Assembly: GCA_023212695.1 (NCBI GenBank)
Contig: JALCCG010000120.1
Span: forward strand, 1-61,037
Length of the DNA stretch: 61,037 bases
DNA from: Sporisorium sorghi
Taxonomy: Eukaryota > Basidiomycota > Ustilaginomycetes > Ustilaginales > Ustilaginaceae
Direction of reading: 5' to 3'
Under the pieces are notes generated by a model, which saw only the letters and a list, made by a program, of their open reading frames with translations, had not been told where the DNA came from and did no database searches. Both the position numbers and the translations under genes were made by a program. Shown one piece after another: positions 8,601 through 16,464 of this stretch (its first letter is position 1; each line of letters starts with the position of its first letter).

Positions 8601-10956
8601 GAATCGGGTAGGACAGCTGAATGCTCCAGGGCAGCAGGCCTTTTTCGAGGCGGGCTGAAAGCGAGTCAATGTCCGCCGATGGAAGCGGCTGGAACTCGAG
8701 CGGCACGGCAAAGATGGACGAGCGGAAGCTGTTGCAAACCAATAGCGTGTTGCTCTTCGAGTCCAACTGAACGAGGTTGAAGTGTTCTTCTCCGTCGGCA
8801 GATGCGTGCAGAGGCACTTGGAATTTCCAAACGTGCTTGAATGATCGCGAGGCAAGATCGTAGAGAGCCAGAATGGTGTTGCACTTGAAGCCAACGAGTA
8901 CACCGCGAATGACTTTTGCGTCTCCGTCTTGAGCCCTGGTCTTGCTGTCGTTTTTGGCGCCAGTAACGAAGGAGAGATGGCTGATGGTCATTGGCTCTTG
9001 CAGAGGCGACTCCATGGGGAAAGTCAGGTTTTCTGCATTGCCACCGAGGGACTTGAAAGTCAAAGTCCATGAAACATCGCCGTCTGGCGGCGCCGAGAGG
9101 GTAGCCAGCATGGAGCCATCTGGAGAGAAAGCGAAGGCAGCCAAGAACTCGTTGTTGGGCACATCCTTGCTCTGCGAGTCAACGTCCGACTCGGAAAGCG
9201 ATCGAGACTCCTTTGGTGACGAAGAAAGCTGCTGTGCAACGTCGACAACGATGACGTTGCTGTCGCTGGTGGAGATGGCGAGCCTTGGCTCGGTAGGATG
9301 CCAGACAATAGCAGTGAAGCGATGGACAAAAGAGCCTTTGGCGGGATCGGCGGTGATGCGACGGATCAAGGCAGGATCCGAAGCTTCCTTGCCTTGCAAT
9401 ACAAAGGGAGAAGGCACCTTCCAGAGGACGACACCTTCGTCCGAGCCGTTCTTGGACGCTTCGACGAGAGCAGCCAGCAGGAACGTGCCGCCGTTGTGCG
9501 AGGACTGATATGCGGCGATGGAGCGGATGGAAGCTTTGCTTGGCGCCTGTACGAGCAGCCTGGCTCCGGTGCCGAGGTGAATGAGTCTGACCTTGCCCTT
9601 GGACATGGCGTAGCAGGCAACGTTGTGTCCCAGGTTGGCGATGCGAGAAGCTGGAAGAAGACCTGCAGCAGAGACGCTGCAGGGGAAGTGGAAGGGTGAA
9701 GAGATGAGGGCGACACCCGAGGTCTCGACGTGGGTGTTGCGCAAGCTTGAAAGGCCACCTGGCTGCTGAGCGCTGAGATCAAGGGTGGTGATGCCGGGAG
9801 CACTAGAGGAGCGCGATGGCGAGAGGACCGACAGACCAGAGGATTTGGGATCGTCGAAAGCGTCATTGTGTTTGAGCACGGCGGCGTGACGAGAAGCATG
9901 GTGCTGCTTGTCTGGGGATTCGAGCGGCACAGGATGCGACGGAAGCTTGCGGAAGGCTGGACGCGTAGAAGCGGAGTCCACCGGGCTGGCTGAAGCTTCT
10001 GCAGTTGACTGAGCTGCGTCCTGAGGTTTCTCCGCAGACGCTGTTGGCACAGCTTGGTGGACCGGGGCATTAGTCTTGATGGATGCAGGTGGACTGGGCT
10101 TCTGTGACGACTTGTTTGCGGCTGCGGACGCGGAAAGCTTTTGCAGCAAGCTGGAAATGCCTGCATTGGCCGCCTCGTAGCCATTTGTCGGCTCGACAGG
10201 TTGCTGAGAGGTCGAGGTCGAAGGTGCCGGCTGAGCCTGCGCATAAGCTGGCTGTGGTGTGGGCTCATCGTCGCGCTTGGAGAGCATGTCAAAGGGGCTG
10301 ACAAAGTCGAAGGGTGTCTCGAGCGAAGGCGAAGGTGCAGCGGGCGCGGCCTCGTCCGACGATGCTTTCATGGCAGAGGAAGAAGAAGCATGATGAGACT
10401 TGAAGAGATCTCCATCGAGAGATGCGGGTGTGTGGATGACGGGCGAGCGAGAGCCAGACGAGGACTGGCGTTGCTTGCTGCCCGTGAGACTGCTGACAGA
10501 GCTAGGAGGCGAAGGAGGCAGCTGAAGCGCTTTGTTGAGGAGGACGGGTCGTGACTGCCTTTGCTCATCGTTGGACGATTGCTGGTTGGGAACTTTGTTG
10601 TCGGCGTTGGGCGACAGGACAAAGGAGGGCGCAGGAGCCATGAATTGCTGCATGAGGGAATTGACATCCTTGGGAGGCTGCTGCTGCTGTTGCGAGGGGC
10701 CGGGCATGATCCTCGATGATGCTCGTGTGTTTTGCGAGTCCTGTTCGGCTGCGGATGAAGGTGAAGCGGGGGATGTCGAGTCCTTGGAGAGTGAAGCTGC
10801 CAGCGGGTTTGCGGCGGCAGCGGTGGAAGAAGGGGGAGAAGTGACACGACCAGGCGCACCAGCGAGCAGATCCAGAAGGGAGTTGGACGCGGTCATGGAT
10901 GTCGAAGCACTCTGAGCTTTGGAGGAGCTCTCCAAGTGAGCAGATGGATTTGACAT
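5686..10956 (-). CDS. EDC4-like decapping scaffold fused to kynurenine 3-monooxygenase
   Basis: One uninterrupted 1756-residue ORF. The start is the ATG at 10956 (A at -3, CACCATCATG); upstream in-frame codons have no ATG. Residues 1-400 are disordered Ser/Pro/Gln-rich sequence. About 415-820 is a WD40-like propeller region, then comes a Lys-rich low-complexity linker and a helical segment at about 970-1120 (from ITAALTDTITSAVHD to EVLEQVKDL) as in EDC4 scaffolds. From about 1188 the chain continues in frame into a complete FAD monooxygenase of the KMO family: GAGPVG near 1195, a DG motif in FVVGCDGAHSS near 1435, and GDAAHAMLPFYGQGLN near 1600. A hydrophobic anchor (NVVLTTVVGIMTGAVVGVY, about 1715-1735) precedes the end. 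KMO hydroxylates L-kynurenine with NADPH and O2 on the mitochondrial outer membrane, toward NAD+. EDC4 supports DCP2-dependent decapping in P-bodies. No in-frame Met lies in the linker or before the dinucleotide-binding fold. Confidence 0.88.
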   Translation of the reverse strand: MSNPSAHLESSSKAQSASTSMTASNSLLDLLAGAPGRVTSPPSSTAAAANPLAASLSKDSTSPASPSSAAEQDSQNTRASSRIMPGPSQQQQQPPKDVNSLMQQFMAPAPSFVLSPNADNKVPNQQSSNDEQRQSRPVLLNKALQLPPSPPSSVSSLTGSKQRQSSSGSRSPVIHTPASLDGDLFKSHHASSSSAMKASSDEAAPAAPSPSLETPFDFVSPFDMLSKRDDEPTPQPAYAQAQPAPSTSTSQQPVEPTNGYEAANAGISSLLQKLSASAAANKSSQKPSPPASIKTNAPVHQAVPTASAEKPQDAAQSTAEASASPVDSASTRPAFRKLPSHPVPLESPDKQHHASRHAAVLKHNDAFDDPKSSGLSVLSPSRSSSAPGITTLDLSAQQPGGLSSLRNTHVETSGVALISSPFHFPCSVSAAGLLPASRIANLGHNVACYAMSKGKVRLIHLGTGARLLVQAPSKASIRSIAAYQSSHNGGTFLLAALVEASKNGSDEGVVLWKVPSPFVLQGKEASDPALIRRITADPAKGSFVHRFTAIVWHPTEPRLAISTSDSNVIVVDVAQQLSSSPKESRSLSESDVDSQSKDVPNNEFLAAFAFSPDGSMLATLSAPPDGDVSWTLTFKSLGGNAENLTFPMESPLQEPMTISHLSFVTGAKNDSKTRAQDGDAKVIRGVLVGFKCNTILALYDLASRSFKHVWKFQVPLHASADGEEHFNLVQLDSKSNTLLVCNSFRSSIFAVPLEFQPLPSADIDSLSARLEKGLLPWSIQLSYPIHEFALQDPCTSLTISASAKDAGEPSRLFVAFPEGVSVAQLHKTEPSAEEAEEATAAEDGNKTTEPASDQAAAVSSPAPEPTPHASVVDWQTSPSKSSKKKSKKKKALTAKPQAEEAASSKADGLEAPMQSLEPASKTGVAAAAPEAQQSQEEAPTPTPKQTLTAATVSKAPTSQVTPAAPSQSPAAEATPLSADAITAALTDTITSAVHDAVSANIASGFQQSIEGSIPQQVERLITSTELKAELTRNIAQAILPAVQRTAMEVVSRVLAPHFEDVMMSVSERVERAIVSEITNVRKTLIAEQTDSFNETEKAVKAIQSQVLEVLEQVKDLNTRPANKSIELRSGDASRIATKANGAPRPGSADELSKVEAAPAVKARDSASSTTRRDAALAPAQLPTKCRLPERVAVIGAGPVGCLAALAFAQRGCKVDIFESRPDPRTHEAVARASQRSINLALSTRGITGLRSVSLVGLGKYAHTGKDLADLVLQDSVPMRARMIHVVTKRATDDRKAEVKELSQLYSTKGESIHSVDRGRLNNILLDHALMHPNVDVHFEHKLQSVDFDNDTRTAAKRAALPAANGVAAKKSGGESSADELFRRSGKNKHAATKRNPAQQPSQGSNVDRVRLDFDVHSTNQRIPKTSNTHFASFVVGCDGAHSSIRSAMGSLIRMHYTHNYIDTGYVELSIPARTSLSSGSRIRGSGGADGKPGGHDAFHLDPNHLHIWPRHSFMLIALPNLDGSFTCTLFAPFKMFASEMSTKEGILALFQAHFPDALPLIGEDTLVECLTTRRASALGSVQCDPYHYKDRAVLIGDAAHAMLPFYGQGLNCGFEDVRVLFDIIDGKETLEEALDTYTKQRHPDLVAILQLAEQNYREMAHSVVSWPYLLRKKLDGLLMTILPSSMWSSLYAMTTFSNLPYSTVVKTEKRQQSIIGNVVLTTVVGIMTGAVVGVYRTRGVWQPVTQRWIDAVQRQA

Positions 10957-11370
10957 GATGGTGAGCAAGCGGGTCCGTCGTCGAGTCAAGTGCGGAAGGT
11001 CCAATCGATTCCTCCACGATCTAAGGGGAGCTTGTTAGTGTTTCGTGACGAGGAGCCAGTGATAGCTTGATGCCGGTGACGACCAGGGTGGAAGCGTGGA
11101 GTGGGGGAAGGAAGGAAGGATCGGATGTCAATTTGACAGCTGAGCAAAGTTGCTTTGCGCATCGAAAGCGCTCAGTCTGAGTTAATAATCAACTTCTTGC
11201 TTCCTCTCTCAAAGTCACACTTTTTTTTGGTGTGACGTTGGCAAAGTGGAGATTCGAACGATCCCGCGGCGGTGGGAAAAAAAGTGAAATTTCAATTTCT
11301 TCTAGCTCTTCTCCTGCCTCTTCCAAACAAATCGAAAGTTCGCTAGCCTGCCGCATTGATCCGAGTCAGA

Positions 11371-11393
11371 CGCTCGCTCGCTCGCTCGCTCGC
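11371..11393. repeat. (CGCT)n microsatellite
   Basis: Nearly six perfect CGCT units in the upstream region of the EDC4-KMO gene. No function inferred. Confidence 0.9.
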
Positions 11394-12051
11394 AGAAAAT
11401 CTCTGTTGCCGAGCAGCGTGGCCTTCCTGTGCGCGCGATCTCACACTCAATATATTTAAAATTCGAAATTGTTACATCGGCACAGCTGCTCAGATGGTGT
11501 CTCGACAAAGTCAAAAGGATGTTGTGGATGTCGACAAGAGCGACAGTGAGATCGTTGCTGCAGCCAATTGTGTCTCAAACGATGCATAGTAGTTGAAGCT
11601 CGACAGCAGTTGTCAAGACCGTGGGGGCGGATGATCGGGACAATTTAACAATCTCGCCAACGGTCGAGGCGGAAGTCAACCTCGGCGTAAAGAGGTCTGC
11701 AGCGTCCAGGCAGATGATCCAAGACGCTTTTGTGCACCCATGCTCTCAGCTTGGTCTCTGTTGTGCAATCTGAGAATGGTAATCAGCGCCGTTTGCGGCT
11801 TGACTCAAATTGTCGACGCCAAAGGTGAGCGCGATCAGCCCGCTGGTAGATGATCTCGAGCTGCTCGTCTGCGTCATTCTGATCTCGATCGACGTCGAGG
11901 CGGTGGACAAGAGGCGCAAGCTTGGACTGACCTAGGTAGACTTGCCTAAAGCTACCAGCCGCTGTTACGAGGTGCTAGTAGACGATGAAGGCGAACTGCA
12001 AGATCTGAAAGCGCCCTCGTCGCTCCTCCTCATCGAGAAGGGACTGCAACG

Positions 12052-12089
12052 CAACGACAACAACAACGACAACGACAACGACAACGACG
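12052..12089. repeat. (CAACGA)n microsatellite
   Basis: About six units of CAACGA/CAACAA in otherwise non-repetitive, possibly relic coding sequence. Confidence 0.85.
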
Positions 12090-13059
12090 AGGGAAGAGCA
12101 GGGCGACGCAATCCCCGCACGAATCGACGCGCAGGTTGACTTCTCGTCTCAGGGAGGGTCCTAAGCCTCGAAGAAAGAGGCACGCAGAGTCAAACCCTTC
12201 ACGGCCGGTTACCGCAGTCACAAACGACAGCCCTTCACGCTTCCGACCAGGGTCTCTCAAGATGGACTACGACGCACACGTCTCACTACCTTGCTTCTCG
12301 GCAACAGAGAACCTGATGAGGTTGGTGCGTCGCGTTGTGCTCCGGGTCGCAATCACGCTCAACCCTGATCCCGAAGTCCACTCGCTGCCTCACAAAACGA
12401 TTCGGCGTAATCTCTGTAACATAGAAACATGGCTGCGGTATGGCCGCTTCGCCCCGCGCCACTCTCCTAAGTGTCGTTCACAGGTCGCTTGTCTGTGCTA
12501 CGCGCTTGATCTGGGATCACTCCAACAGCGAAACGACCGTGGAGGTCTTTCCCTGACAACCTGTTGATCCATCACGAGGTCCATCCCGCTTCGCCCAACC
12601 ATTTGACCGGTATCGGGGTCGCTCGCACGCTGGAGCAGTGAGGCACTCCAGCATGTATGCTCCTCCACCACATCCACAGTCACAGAGACAGCAACATCCA
12701 GAGCAGCAGCGAGCGTTCAACCCGCTCATCTGGCGAATCAAAGCACCGTCATTTCGCTCATCTTTCCTTGCTAAGCTCTGCCTCCTCCAACATAAGGCAG
12801 ACAGACTGCGTGCTGTCCAATCTTCCGATGTATCGACTTGAGTATCTTGATTTCGTCTTGCGGCGATGAGGGCTCCTTGAAGGCAATGTAGGTAGGCAAT
12901 TCATCTGAATGCGACGTCAACTGCAACCCTAGTCTAGTCTTAATGTCCAAATTGACGTTGCCTAAGTTGAAGTCACATTGGTGCATGGCAATCGATGTGT
13001 GTGGTACAACCAACTGCAAGAGTGTGTGGCAGAGGCGTCCCAACCAATGCTTGGTCTTG

Positions 13060-13150
13060 TTGGACAGGGGCCACTGACCACTCCTACCAGCTGAGTGGGT
13101 TGCAGGCCAACAGGGCCTCATCTACAATTGTGCACACTTTCATTCATTGT
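13060..13150 (+). repeat. Left outer inverted-repeat arm
   Basis: Matches the reverse complement of about 14805-14895, including an exact 32-base core at 13071-13102. Similarity continues at a lower level on both sides. Confidence 0.8.
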
Positions 13151-13403
13151 TTTTGTCAGGACACAAAACCTTTTGCTTCTCAATGCATGTGCTGATAATT
13201 ACTTAGCTGAATGGCAACAATTTTTTTTACCATGACCTCTATGGCCATTGCTCTGCTGCACTCAATCCTGTCCGACCTCTCCATTCCTAACCAATCCCTC
13301 TTTGCTGTGGCTGCACATTAGTACTCAGACCCAACAAATTTACTGGTGATATGCAGAACAGAAGCGACCAAAGCAGAGGAGGCAAGACCAGGAAGCAGCA
13401 AGT

Positions 13404-13453
13404 CAATAGCAACTAGTTGTAGTCCTTGCAATAGCAACTAGTTGTAGTCCTTG
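13404..13453 (+). repeat. 25-bp tandem duplication
   Basis: Two exact, adjacent 25-base units (13404-13428 and 13429-13453) with the palindrome AACTAGTT in each, followed by a partial third copy (TAGTCCTT). Lies inside the AT-rich island. Confidence 0.9.
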
Positions 13454-13533
13454 TAGTCCTTCTTGTTGTGGATGGCTATCTGGTGGGAGGTTGTCATTTT
13501 AGATGTGTCTATGCTTAGGGCTAGTTAAGTTGG

Positions 13534-13555
13534 TTAGGGTTAGGGTTAGGGTTAG
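13534..13555 (+). repeat. Interstitial telomeric repeat (TTAGGG)3.7
   Basis: Three perfect TTAGGG hexamers at 13534-13551 and a TTAG remnant to 13555, with a further TTAGGG 20 bases upstream. TTAGGG is the telomere unit of most filamentous and basidiomycete fungi. Its place inside an inverted-repeat island far from a chromosome end points to past telomere-end joining, break repair with telomere sequence, or element-borne sequence. Confidence 0.85.
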
Positions 13556-13674
13556 CAACCATATGTATGTCTTCTGATGCCATCAAACATCATATTGGAG
13601 GAGTTGTGATGGTTTGAAGAAAATGATGATCAAAATTTGAGAATATCTTAGAGAATTTAGAAAATCTTTTGGGT

Positions 13675-13812
13675 GTTCTTAGAACACCCCACATGCTACT
13701 TGACAAACCTGGACCCCCACATAGTCTCAGGACCCCATCACCTCAAGCCTTGCCCTGACCAACACTGCTCAACATCACCTCACAAGGTCATCAGACCCTT
13801 GAGGCTTAACAA
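13675..13812 (+). repeat. Left inner inverted-repeat arm
   Basis: Reverse-complement partner of 14516-14655 at roughly 80% identity by eye. Shared blocks include GAACACCCCACATG and CCACATAGTC. Confidence 0.75.
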
Positions 13813-14515
13813 TTCTCTTCTTTCACCTCTCCTTCTGGGCCTCCTTCTCTTCATCCATCATTCTGGCCTTCCTCTTGCAGTACTTTTGGGCCGACCGTGC
13901 CTTTTCCCTCTCCTTCTCTTCCCGCTCTTTCTTTCTCCTTTTCCTTTCCACCGGTGGCAGTTGCGCTGAGTGCTGAAGTGACTTATGGCCTTGTTCAGCT
14001 CATGTGCGAAGGGATATCATAGGACTGCCAGATGTAGAAGCCGTCAAAGCTAGCGTCAGGATGTCGCTAATGGTGCTGACAACACCACTGTCACTGGTAT
14101 GTATGATCGGAAGCTTGTCTGCCAAGTTGTGGTTCCATTGGCCAGTACATGGAACTTCCTTTTATCCATCATCCTCAACAATGGTGGTCTCGAAGAAGTG
14201 TGCAGCAAGGTGGTCGGAAAGTTTGACAATGTCATAGTAGACATGGAGCTTGCCGCCACCCAGCTCTGGTCCATGCCCACAACGCGATGGGTGCTTGATG
14301 GTGTCAGTGCCCATCAAGTTGGCATCTGCATCAGGCTTTGTGTGCCAGTTGTCATCGACACAAGAGGCAACTGGGCACACAAAGGTGTTAACCTGCTTCC
14401 ATTGCTGGAAGCTGCTGCTGCTCAGGACACAGCTGATGTCAAAATCCAGACCGTTGGCTGCAACTGCATCCAAGTGCTGCTGGAAGCACTACATCACACC
14501 AACCATCTCCCTGTT

Positions 14516-14655
14516 AAGCCTCAAGAGTCTGGTGACCTCACGAGGTGTTGTCGAGTGGTGTTGGAGTAGCGAGGCTTGAGGCAAGGGGGTCCTGGGACTA
14601 TGTGGAGGTCCAGGTCCGTCAAGTGCATGTGGGGTGTTCTAGGAATGGTCTGATA
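14516..14655 (-). repeat. Right inner inverted-repeat arm
   Basis: Partner of 13675-13812. Starts at the TAAGCCTCAAGAG block and ends at the CATGTGGGGTGTTCTAGG block. Confidence 0.75.
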
Positions 14656-14804
14656 TTTCCACCTACAGGTGTGAGTAGAGAAAATACAATCAACAAGCTA
14701 AGGCAAGGCTCATCCTGGCACCAGGATGGGTTTTGTATCCTTCGAGGAAACCCCCAAGGCAGTGACTCGTAACAAGCAGAAGGTACCCTGTCCCAAGCAA
14801 AACC

Positions 14805-14895
14805 AGAAACAAAAGTGTATGCAGTTGTAGATCAGACCCATTTTGCATCCAACCCACTCAGCTGGTAGGAGTGGTCAGTGGTCACTGTCCAGAGG
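14805..14895 (-). repeat. Right outer inverted-repeat arm
   Basis: Partner of the arm at 13060-13150; the shared core is at 14850-14881. The two arms would pair in a single strand. Confidence 0.8.
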
Positions 14896-15133
14896 TGAGG
14901 CAATATTTGGAAGTGCTCAAAGCTGCTTGGATGTGCTCAAGCTGTTGAACGAATTTGATCAGAGAAAGCACAGGGATAGGCCTAGTCCCACGCTCTAGGA
15001 GGCTGAACAACTACAATTGTGCGTCTCTGCATTCACCGTGCCGCTGCCCATGTGTTCCTCATGTGACTGCGGCACGGTCAACAGGCTACAGTGCAACACA
15101 TTGACAAGGATTGTTTCGCTGCCGGTGCCCCCA

Positions 15134-15583
15134 TTAGTGCTTGCTGTCTGTTGCACAGACCCATCTCATCGAGCAGTCCTGTATGGCTTGGGTGTCTGTT
15201 TGAAGGAGTGACTGACTGCACCTGCACCGAGCATCGACATGCACTTTCAGCACGACAGTGTCCACACGCTGGGTTCTGCCGGCCTCGGCGGCGTCGTCCA
15301 TCTCTTCGTCCAAAGCATCGTCGAGCCTGGGCTCCGACCGGTTGAGGCGGTCCAGCAGACTAGGATGAGCAGATGTGGGAGCGGCGATTCCAGCGGAGGG
15401 AGCACCAGCGGAAGAAGGGGCGTTTGCGAGCTGGGCGAAGAGCCCGTCGAAACTGAGGGTAGCGTTGATGAAAACGTCGAAGCGCTTGGGCTCGCGTTTG
15501 AGTAGCCTGGTCTGCTCGTTATCGACGGTGATATTGCAGTCGGGAATCGCCTTGATGACCTCTTCCGGGACGTGGAGTGGCAT
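15134..15583 (-). CDS. Small hypothetical protein at the edge of the island
   Basis: 149 residues from an ATG at 15583. The first 110 or so residues have normal high-GC3 codon use and begin MPLHVPEEVIKAIPDCNIT, with a conserved-looking KREPKRFDVFINATLSFDG segment and an acidic patch (LDDALDEEMDDAAEAG). The last 40 residues are Cys/Gln-rich and look less like protein, so the real 3' end may be an exon junction near 15240 or may have been altered by the neighbouring inverted-repeat island, whose right end is about 180 bases away. I do not recognise the family and assign no function. Confidence 0.5.
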   Translation of the reverse strand: MPLHVPEEVIKAIPDCNITVDNEQTRLLKREPKRFDVFINATLSFDGLFAQLANAPSSAGAPSAGIAAPTSAHPSLLDRLNRSEPRLDDALDEEMDDAAEAGRTQRVDTVVLKVHVDARCRCSQSLLQTDTQAIQDCSMRWVCATDSKH

Positions 15584-16147
15584 GATGTAGTGCGGGATGG
15601 TGGTGCGAGGATGGAAGCTGCGTGACCGCGACGGTGTATACGAGGGACAAAGTTGATAGCGACGACGAGCGAGTAATTGAGCGCATGTTATGCGTGGGTA
15701 GAGGAGCGGAGATGTGCTGCGAAGGTCTTAGACTGGCTTGACATCTGTTGCGATTCCTTGTAGCTCCGACAGGAACTTACAGCAGATACGATGTCAGCCC
15801 GCCCCTTCGCCATCGGCAGCAGAAACCAACTCAACCAATCCTTTCGTTTGCGATGACGCTTTCGCTGACCTTGCATCGCATTGCTCGCAGCACTGTGCGA
15901 GAACACTTTGGTCGATGTGAACGCAACAGCATCATAAGCCGATTCAGGTGCGAGAGTCTGTTCACTGCCGTTGATAAGCATGTACACCTTTCAATCAAGA
16001 AACGAAAAGGGGAAGAAAACTTTGAAGCATTGCAAACGACAACAAAAAGACCACCAGTGTCGATCGTATGGTGCTACAAAGTGTTTTGAAGTGAAAGAAA
16101 AGAGGGTGTGATGAAAGGAAAGATAAAGAGCAAGCCGTCGGAAGCGA
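15584..16147. other. Intergenic, nothing recognised
   Basis: Short random-looking ORFs only. It holds the 5' flank of the small minus-strand gene at 15134-15583 and the 3' flank of the GH45 gene at 16148. Confidence 0.6.
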
Positions 16148-16433
16148 TCAGTGCTTCTTGTTGCGGCAGACCTTGTGCATCTTGGGGGTGGTGGGCTGGT
16201 AGCCTTCCTGCTCGTTGCCGCCGTCAGTACCAGGGGCAGGATTGCTGGCGTCGCCACCTTTGGTCTGGTCAGCGGGGTTGTAGCTTTCCTGCGAGTCGTC
16301 ATGGGTGCCGTCCTGAGTGCCGTCCTGAGTGCCGTCCTTAGAACCGTCCTGAGAACCGCCTTGAGAACCGTCTTGAGAACCGTCCTGAGAGCCGTCTTTG
16401 GAGCCAGTGCCAGCACCAGCACCAGCACCAGCG

Positions 16434-16464
<31 letters not shown>

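Larger units (their letters stand above)
10957..13000. other. Gene-poor stretch upstream of EDC4-KMO
   Basis: 10957-11460 fits a promoter/5' UTR for the minus-strand fusion gene. From about 11640 to 12600 there is GC-rich, coding-like sequence on both strands, but every frame is broken. For example a minus frame ending at 11783 contains APLVHRLDVDRDQNDADEQ, with an in-frame stop upstream. I see only relics and cannot decide the strand. From about 12840 the composition becomes AT-richer, leading into the inverted-repeat island. Confidence 0.45.
13009..14955. mobile_element. AT-richer island bounded by long imperfect inverted repeats
   Basis: Two nested pairs of inverted arms are visible. In the outer pair, left about 13060-13150 is the reverse complement of right about 14805-14895, with a perfect 32-nt core at 13071-13102 and 14850-14881 (core includes CTACCAGCTGAGTGGGTTG) and weaker similarity outward. 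In the inner pair, 13675-13812 and 14516-14655 are roughly 80% identical in reverse complement. The arms are spaced unevenly: about 525 bases on the left against about 150 on the right, so the left arm carries an insertion holding the telomeric and tandem repeats. The 700-base centre (13812-14516) has only broken ORFs with no transposase motif. This fits a decayed foldback or TIR-type element. I could not define target-site duplications or exact ends. Confidence 0.6.

Noticed and set aside
13812..14516. Transposase gene in the centre of the inverted-repeat island
   Set aside because: The open frames are short, change strand and show no catalytic triad or zinc motif that I can recognise.
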